Assembly (NCBI RefSeq): GCF_900111015.1
Contig: NZ_FOFS01000009.1
Location: 124,001-188,000, forward strand
Source of the DNA: Solimonas aquatica
Lineage (GTDB): Bacteria > Pseudomonadota > Gammaproteobacteria > Nevskiales > Nevskiaceae
DNA: 64,000 nucleotides
Direction of reading: 5' to 3'
In this document: positions 60,167 through 64,000 of the stretch, piece after piece
Layout of the letters: every line of letters begins with the position of its first letter
Position numbering within the stretch: position 1 is the stretch's first letter
The notes under the pieces: generated by a model
Databases searched by the model: none
What the model saw: the letters and a program-made list of their open reading frames with translations, nothing else
Told to the model about the DNA's origin: nothing
Translations under genes and position numbers: made by a program

Positions 60167-60200
60167 AAAAAAACGGGCGCGTAGTCTACGGCGTGGCGCC
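60167..60200 (-). terminator. Possible terminator between the MazG-like gene and dapB
   Basis: On the minus strand GCGCC/GGCGC-type pairing around the stop codon of the MazG-like gene and an inner CTAC/GTAG helix are followed by seven T residues (A-run 60167-60173 on the plus strand). The stem is weak, so termination would be partial. Confidence 0.4.
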
Positions 60201-60563
60201 GCGCTCCGCGCGCTTGGCCTCGATCCAGCGCGCCTCCATCGCCGCCAGCCGTGCTGGATCGCCCAGTGGCGGCAGTGCATCCGGCGCCGCGCAGACATGC
60301 GCGAACCGCCGGCGGAACTTGTCGTTGGCGCCGGCCAGTGCCGCCTCGGCATCCACGCCCAGATGCCGCGCCAGATTCACCGCCATGAACAGCAGATCAC
60401 CCAGCTCGTCCTGTGCTGCCTCACGGCTCTGCGCTGCGGCCTCGCGCAGCTCGGCACTTTCCTCGGCGAGCTTGTCCCAGAGTTCGTCCAGATGCCGCCA
60501 GTCAAAGCCCAGTTCGGCGGCTTCGCGCTGCAGACGCAGGGCCTCGCTGAGCACCTGGCTCAT
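60186..60563 (-). CDS. MazG-like nucleotide pyrophosphohydrolase, single domain
   Basis: A 125-residue all-alpha NTP pyrophosphohydrolase domain. The metal-binding pattern is EESAE followed by [39 protein letters not shown]. It matches the C-terminal half of E. coli MazG (263 residues); the N-terminal half is missing. The sequence [22 protein letters not shown] corresponds to the start of that second half, so the protein looks like a natural single-domain form, not a broken fragment. It overlaps nudL by ATGA and precedes dapB, forming a nudL-mazG-like pair of nucleotide-sanitising enzymes. Confidence 0.85.
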   Translation of the reverse strand: MSQVLSEALRLQREAAELGFDWRHLDELWDKLAEESAELREAAAQSREAAQDELGDLLFMAVNLARHLGVDAEAALAGANDKFRRRFAHVCAAPDALPPLGDPARLAAMEARWIEAKRAERGATP

Positions 60564-61207
60564 ATCGCAGTCACCTTCTGCGCCAGATTCCAGAGCATGC
60601 GCGCGGTCAGGCCCCAGATGCGGTGCTGCTGCCAGTGCAACTCGACCATCGGCACCGGCTCGCCCTGGAAATCCAGATGCGTGAGTACATAGGCCTGAGG
60701 GTCCAGCGCGGTGGCCAGCGGCAGCTCGAAGACCTCGGCCACCTCGCCGTGATCGATCGCCAGCGGCGGCGTGCCGTCGATCAGGCCGATGACCGGTGTC
60801 ACGCGATAGCGCGAGATCGACGGATAGTCATCAAGAAAACCCAGCACTTCGACGCGCTGCGGCGGCAGACCGATTTCCTCCTGCGCCTCGCGCAGGGCAT
60901 TGGCCACGGCATCGGCATCGCCGGCATCGCGGCCACCGCCGGGAAAGGCGATCTGGCCGCTGTGCGAACGCAGGTGACTGGCGCGCACCGTGAGCAGCAG
61001 GCTCAGCTCCGCACCCCGGCGCAGCACCGGCGCCAGCACCGCCGCCGGACGCAGCTGCTCCAGGGTGCCGGCCGGCAGCTGCTGGCGCAGATTGGGCGGC
61101 AGATCATCCATCACCAGCGGACGCGGCGCCTGCAGATGCGTACCGGCCAGCGCGGCGCGCAGGCGTAGTTCCAGGGGCGTGAGCGGAGCGGTTTGCGGGG
61201 CGTTCAT
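60560..61207 (-). CDS. nudL: CoA pyrophosphatase, Nudix family (NudL-like)
   Basis: A 215-residue Nudix hydrolase. The Nudix box is GGGRDAGDADAVANALREAQEEIGL, preceded by the CoA-specific signature LLTVRASHLRSHSGQIAFPGG. The enzyme cleaves CoA to phosphopantetheine and 3',5'-ADP. I use ATG at 61207 (MNAPQTAPLTPLEL); the 30-residue upstream extension would overlap the divergent thioesterase gene. The gap to that gene is only 32 bases and holds two -10 boxes. Confidence 0.92.
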   Translation of the reverse strand: MNAPQTAPLTPLELRLRAALAGTHLQAPRPLVMDDLPPNLRQQLPAGTLEQLRPAAVLAPVLRRGAELSLLLTVRASHLRSHSGQIAFPGGGRDAGDADAVANALREAQEEIGLPPQRVEVLGFLDDYPSISRYRVTPVIGLIDGTPPLAIDHGEVAEVFELPLATALDPQAYVLTHLDFQGEPVPMVELHWQQHRIWGLTARMLWNLAQKVTAI

Positions 61208-61215
61208 ATCCGGCA

Positions 61216-61233
61216 AGTCTATCGCCCTACAAT
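61216..61233. promoter_or_regulatory. Back-to-back -10 boxes, divergent leaderless promoters
   Basis: TACAAT on the plus strand (61228-61233) lies six bases before the thioesterase ATG. TAGACT on the minus strand (61216-61221) lies eight bases before the nudL ATG. Both transcripts would have almost no leader. No good -35 boxes are present. Confidence 0.45.
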
Positions 61234-61239
61234 GGCGGC

Positions 61240-61686
61240 ATGAACTCCGAATCCTTCCTGGACCAGCTGCTGCAACGCTATGCGCGCTTCTCCCCACACA
61301 CCCGCGACTGTGGAATCGAGATTACCGCGCTCAGCGCAGAAGGGGTGAGCACGCAGCTGCCGTATCGCGAAGACTGGCTGGGCGACGCCGACAGCGGCCG
61401 CCTGCATCCCGGCGTGCTCAGCGTGCTGATCGACAGCAGCGCCGGCGTGGCGCTGATGGCGCACCTGGGCCAGCCCGAGCGCATCGCCACCCTGGACCTG
61501 CGCATCGACCATCTGCGCCCCGCCTTCGCCGGCAGCGCGCTGCACTGCCATGCGCATTGCTATCGCAAGACCAGCAGCATCGCCTTCCTGAGCGCCGAGG
61601 CCTGGCAGGACGATCGCGAACGTCCCATCGCCCGCGCGCAGCTGGTGTTCGCCCGCAACGGTGTGCGCAACGCGGGGGTGGTATGA
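61240..61686 (+). CDS. PaaI-family hotdog thioesterase (1)
   Basis: A 148-residue hotdog-fold protein of the PaaI group. The core GWLGDADSGRLHPGVLSVLIDSSAGVALMAHLG has the usual HPGV...DSS (HGG...D-type) catalytic stretch, then ATLDLRIDHLRPAFAGSALHCHAHCYRKTSSIAFLSAEAW. It likely hydrolyses an acyl-CoA; the acyl group is unknown. It overlaps a second PaaI-type gene by ATGA and probably has a leaderless promoter. Confidence 0.88.
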   Translation: MNSESFLDQLLQRYARFSPHTRDCGIEITALSAEGVSTQLPYREDWLGDADSGRLHPGVLSVLIDSSAGVALMAHLGQPERIATLDLRIDHLRPAFAGSALHCHAHCYRKTSSIAFLSAEAWQDDRERPIARAQLVFARNGVRNAGVV

Positions 61687-62138
61687 GCAGCACCCTGTAT
61701 GCCGCCGGCCGCGCGGCGCGACAGTCCGGAGACCTGCAAGGCCTCATCGACGCGGTGCCTTACGCGCGCTTCCTGGGCATCCGCAGCGCCGCGCCGGAAA
61801 GCTCGGCACTCCTGCAGCTGCCGTTTCGCGAGGGCCTGGTCGGCAATCCCGCCCTGCCGGCCATACACGGCGGCGTCACCGCGGCGTTCATGGAGAACGC
61901 CGCCCTGCTCTGCCTGCTGCTGCGCCTGGATGTGCTGCGCATGCCCAAGAGCGTGGACTTCGCCATCGATTACCTGCGTTCGGGACGACCGCTGACCCTC
62001 TACGCCGATGCCGAGATTTCCCGCGTGGGCAGCCGCGTCGCCCACGTCAGCGTGCGCTGCTGGCAGGACCAGGTGCAGCAGCCCATCGCCCTGGCGCGCG
62101 GTCATTTCCTGCTGGAGCCCGCGCCCGAGAGTGCATGA
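61683..62138 (+). CDS. PaaI-family hotdog thioesterase (2)
   Basis: A 151-residue PaaI-like hotdog protein with IHGGVTAAFMENAALLCLL, the typical HGG followed by an acidic residue (here Glu in MEN), and KSVDFAIDYLRSGRPLTLYADAEISRVGSRVAHVSVRCWQD. It is a divergent paralogue of the preceding gene. The two overlap by ATGA and may form a heteromeric hotdog assembly. Start is ATG at 61683; a much longer open frame upstream is not coding. Confidence 0.88.
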   Translation: MSSTLYAAGRAARQSGDLQGLIDAVPYARFLGIRSAAPESSALLQLPFREGLVGNPALPAIHGGVTAAFMENAALLCLLLRLDVLRMPKSVDFAIDYLRSGRPLTLYADAEISRVGSRVAHVSVRCWQDQVQQPIALARGHFLLEPAPESA

Positions 62139-62228
62139 GCGACAGCCGGCCTCGTCCAGACGGCGCTTGTGAGCACCAGACGACGCGGCCTAGCATCCAG
62201 CGCTCATCAATTACAGGAGGAAGCACCG

Positions 62229-62543
62229 ATGTCCGCCGCCGATTTTCTCAAGAAGCTGCCCGCCGCCTTCAATCCCAGCGCCGCCGCCGGCACCGCCTGC
62301 GTGCTGCAGTTCAACAGCTCCAAGCCGGTTTATGTGCAGATCAAGGACGGCCAGTGCGCGGTGCAGGACGGCAGCGCCGGCAATGCCGACGTCACCATCA
62401 CCATGGAAGACGACGATCTGATCGCGCTGCTCAAGGGCGAGCTCAACGGCATGACCGCGTTCATGACCGGCAAGCTGCAGGTGGAAGGTGATCTGATGCT
62501 GGCGCAGCGCATCGCCAGCCTGTTCGACGCGAGCAAGCTCTGA
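62229..62543 (+). CDS. SCP2 sterol-binding domain protein
   Basis: A 104-residue protein made only of an SCP2 lipid-binding fold: MSAADFLKKLPAAFNPSAAAGTACVLQFNSSKPVYVQIKDGQCAV ... ADVTITMEDDDLIALLKGELNGMTAFMTGKLQVEGDLMLAQRIASLF. It probably binds fatty acyl or sterol-like ligands in the cytoplasm. I use ATG at 62229, which has an excellent AGGAGGAAG ribosome binding site. An intrinsic terminator follows at 62563-62593. Its place after two acyl-CoA thioesterases suggests a role in acyl-CoA handling. Confidence 0.9.
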   Translation: MSAADFLKKLPAAFNPSAAAGTACVLQFNSSKPVYVQIKDGQCAVQDGSAGNADVTITMEDDDLIALLKGELNGMTAFMTGKLQVEGDLMLAQRIASLFDASKL

Positions 62544-62562
62544 GCGACAGCCGCGCCGATCC

Positions 62563-62593
62563 GGCCCCGGACGCGCTCCGGGGCTTTTCGTTT
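62563..62593 (+). terminator. Intrinsic terminator after the SCP2 gene
   Basis: An 8-bp stem GCCCCGGA/TCCGGGGC with a 5-base loop (62564-62584) followed by TTTTCGTTT. The T-tract abuts the GTG start of rsmJ. Confidence 0.85.
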
Positions 62594-63238
62594 GTGCTGG
62601 AAGACAGCGCGCAGGGCCTGTGCCTGCGCGCCCTGCATCATCCGCAGTTCAAGCCCCTGCGCTGCGACTGGACCGCGGCCGAGGTGATGCGCCGCATCGC
62701 CGCCGGCCGCCAGCAGCTCTTGCCGCGCGCCATCGGCCTGCACAAGCAGCGCGAGCTGAGCGTGCTCGACGCCACCGCCGGCCTGGGCCGCGACGGTTTC
62801 ACCCTGGCCGCGCTCGGCGCGCAGGTCACGCTGGTGGAACGCCAGAGCCTGTTCGCCGCACTGCTGCGCGATGCCCGCGCGCGATGCCTGGGCGAGGCAC
62901 GCTGGGCCGAGGCGGCGCAGCGCACGCACATCATCGAGGCCGACGCCCTGAGCGTGCTGGGCAGCGGACAACGCTGGGACGTGGTGCATCTGGACCCGAT
63001 GTATCCGCATCGCGGCAAGCAGGCGCTGCCGCAGAAAGAGATGCAGATCCTGCGCGAACTCAGCGGCGGCGACCCCGACGCCGATGCGCTGCTGGAACCG
63101 GCGCTGCGCTGCGCGCGCCTGCGCGTGGTGGTGAAACGTCCGGCGAGCGCGCCGCCGCTGGCCGGGCGCGATCCCAGCCATGTTCTGCAGGGCACGCAGG
63201 CGCGCTACGATGTCTACCTGCCCTTGCGCGACGCCTGA
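62594..63238 (+). CDS. rsmJ: 16S rRNA (guanine(1516)-N2)-methyltransferase RsmJ
   Basis: A 214-residue (from GTG) methyltransferase acting on G1516 of 16S rRNA. Signatures are LLPRAIGLHKQ, the SAM motif LSVLDATAGLGRDGFTLAALGAQVTLVERQ, the catalytic VVHLDPMYPHRGKQALPQKEMQIL and LRVVVKRPASAPPLAG. The start is uncertain: no ATG is available. GTG at 62594 follows directly after the terminator T-tract and lacks a good ribosome binding site. The upstream reading frame (open to 62492, with CTG at 62540 overlapping the SCP2 stop) encodes LRGFSFVLEDS, which looks homologous to other RsmJ N-termini, so the true start may lie upstream. Confidence 0.88.
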   Translation: MLEDSAQGLCLRALHHPQFKPLRCDWTAAEVMRRIAAGRQQLLPRAIGLHKQRELSVLDATAGLGRDGFTLAALGAQVTLVERQSLFAALLRDARARCLGEARWAEAAQRTHIIEADALSVLGSGQRWDVVHLDPMYPHRGKQALPQKEMQILRELSGGDPDADALLEPALRCARLRVVVKRPASAPPLAGRDPSHVLQGTQARYDVYLPLRDA

Positions 63239-63241
63239 GTG

Positions 63242-63751
63242 ATGTTGCGACTGACCCTCATACGCCATGCCAAATCCTCCTGGGCCGACGACAGCCTGGA
63301 CGATTTCGAACGCCCCTTGAACGAGCGCGGCCGGCGCGATGCGCCGCGCATGGCGGCGCTGGCGCAGCGCGAGCTGGAGACACCGGCACGCCTGGTCACC
63401 AGTCCGGCGCTACGCGCCATCAGCACGGCGCGGGTGTTCGCCGAAACCCTGGGCATCCCTCACGACAGCCTGCTAGTGCTGCCCGGCATCTACGAAGCCA
63501 GCGGCGATGCCCTGCTCAAGCTGCTGCGCGGCATGGACGATTGCGATCAGCATCTGATGCTGTTCGGCCACAATCCCGGACTCTCGGAGCTGGCCCACTA
63601 TCTGGCGCCCTGCAGCTTCAGCGAGCTGCCGACCTGCGCTGTGGCGCATCTGGAACTGGATCGCGCCCGCTGGCGCGAGCTGGGCGAGCACTGCGGGCAT
63701 CTGGCCTACTACGTCACGCCCAAACAGCTGCGCGGCGGCGACTCGGTTTAA
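63242..63751 (+). CDS. sixA: SixA-type histidine phosphatase
   Basis: A 169-residue member of the histidine phosphatase superfamily. The catalytic RHG-type motif is LTLIRHAKSSWAD, followed by DFERPLNERGRRDAPRMA and the second histidine in LMLFGHNPGLSELAHYL. SixA dephosphorylates phosphohistidine in phosphotransfer proteins; for this protein the target is not known. I use ATG at 63242; a GTG directly before it is an alternative. The stop overlaps that of the convergent last gene. Confidence 0.88.
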   Translation: MLRLTLIRHAKSSWADDSLDDFERPLNERGRRDAPRMAALAQRELETPARLVTSPALRAISTARVFAETLGIPHDSLLVLPGIYEASGDALLKLLRGMDDCDQHLMLFGHNPGLSELAHYLAPCSFSELPTCAVAHLELDRARWRELGEHCGHLAYYVTPKQLRGGDSV

Positions 63752-64000
63752 AGCGCCTTGAGCTCGCTGCAAAAACGCGCCGCGTTCTGCACATAGACCT
63801 GCGCGCTGAGCGCGATGCGCGCCACTTCCTGCGGCGTGAGCTCGCGCACCACCTTGGCCGGCGAGCCCATGATCAGGCTGTTGTCGGGGAAACGCTTGCC
63901 TTCGGTGATCAGCGACTGCGCGCCCACCAGGCAGTTGCGGCCGATGCTCGCGCCGTTCAGGACCACGCTGCCGATGCCGATCAGCGAACCCTCGCCGATG
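63748..64000 (-). CDS. Gamma carbonic anhydrase-like hexapeptide protein (5' part outside window)
   Basis: The last 83 residues of a left-handed beta-helix protein; the frame is open through position 64000. Hexapeptide turns are visible (IGEGSLIGIGSVVLNGASIGRNCLVGAQSLITEGKRFPDNSLIMGSPAKVVREL), followed by the C-terminal helix ALSAQVYVQNAARFCSEL. This pattern is that of the YrdA/CaiE/gamma carbonic anhydrase group. The zinc-binding histidines lie in the missing part, so activity cannot be judged. Confidence 0.85.
   Translation of the reverse strand, partial: IGEGSLIGIGSVVLNGASIGRNCLVGAQSLITEGKRFPDNSLIMGSPAKVVRELTPQEVARIALSAQVYVQNAARFCSELKAL

Overview
The window is a gene-dense, high-GC stretch of gammaproteobacterial chromosome with no rRNA, prophage, insertion sequence or CRISPR array. 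Gene order matches the Pseudomonas/Xanthomonas type: gyrA-mtnA-mtaD-ubiG-mupP-yciK, smc-zipA-ligA, and carA-leuE-carB-greA-rlmE-ftsH-folP-glmM-tpiA-secG-tRNA-Leu-tRNA-fMet-rimP-nusA-infB-rbfA-truB-rpsO-pnp. The mixture of Pseudomonas-like and Xanthomonas-like features (PhaR, a Tat-exported class A beta-lactamase, many starts with a -10 box six bases before ATG) suggests a deep-branching gammaproteobacterium near Xanthomonadales/Nevskiales. This placement is inference.

Layout. 1-10 kb: gyrA (cut by the edge), an exported beta-propeller protein, a beta-lactamase translationally coupled to mtnA, then the divergent mtaD-ubiG-mupP-yciK run and an SRPBCC/ArsR pair behind a 13-bp inverted-repeat operator. 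10-18 kb: rluB, scpB-scpA, trpS, an M50 protease and yciO on the minus strand, divergent from yciB-yciI-bolA-(barrel-only Omp85). 18-31.5 kb: a beta-barrel/SH3 protein, smc-zipA-ligA-mscS, queF, an AGPS-like FAD oxidase lacking its catalytic residues, a HAD phosphatase, gluQ and phaR. 31.5-31.9 kb: a 447-base gap with a near-consensus sigma70 promoter, three hairpins and an intrinsic terminator, the best candidate for an undescribed small RNA. 31.9-52.9 kb: the long minus-strand core information-processing and metabolic block, with two tRNAs and several terminators. 52.9-58.8 kb: an accessory insert between carA and dapB (radical SAM protein, OprB-type porin, sterol-desaturase-like protein, exported arylsulfatase). 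58.8-64 kb: nudL-(half MazG)-dapB-GNAT, two tandem PaaI thioesterases, an SCP2 protein, rsmJ, sixA and the end of a gamma carbonic anhydrase.

How the genes work together. The core block couples transcription elongation (nusA, greA), translation initiation and ribosome maturation (infB, rbfA, rimP, rlmE, truB, rpsO, tRNA-fMet) and RNA decay (pnp) to pyrimidine/arginine (carAB), folate (folP), cell-wall (glmM) and glycolytic (tpiA) functions. smc with scpA/scpB gives a complete condensin. mtnA and mtaD serve methylthioadenosine salvage; ubiG makes ubiquinone; mupP recycles muropeptides. The most interesting non-coding signals are the phaR-pnp RNA, the carA leader hairpin flanked by a 9-bp inverted repeat, and several probable leaderless promoters.
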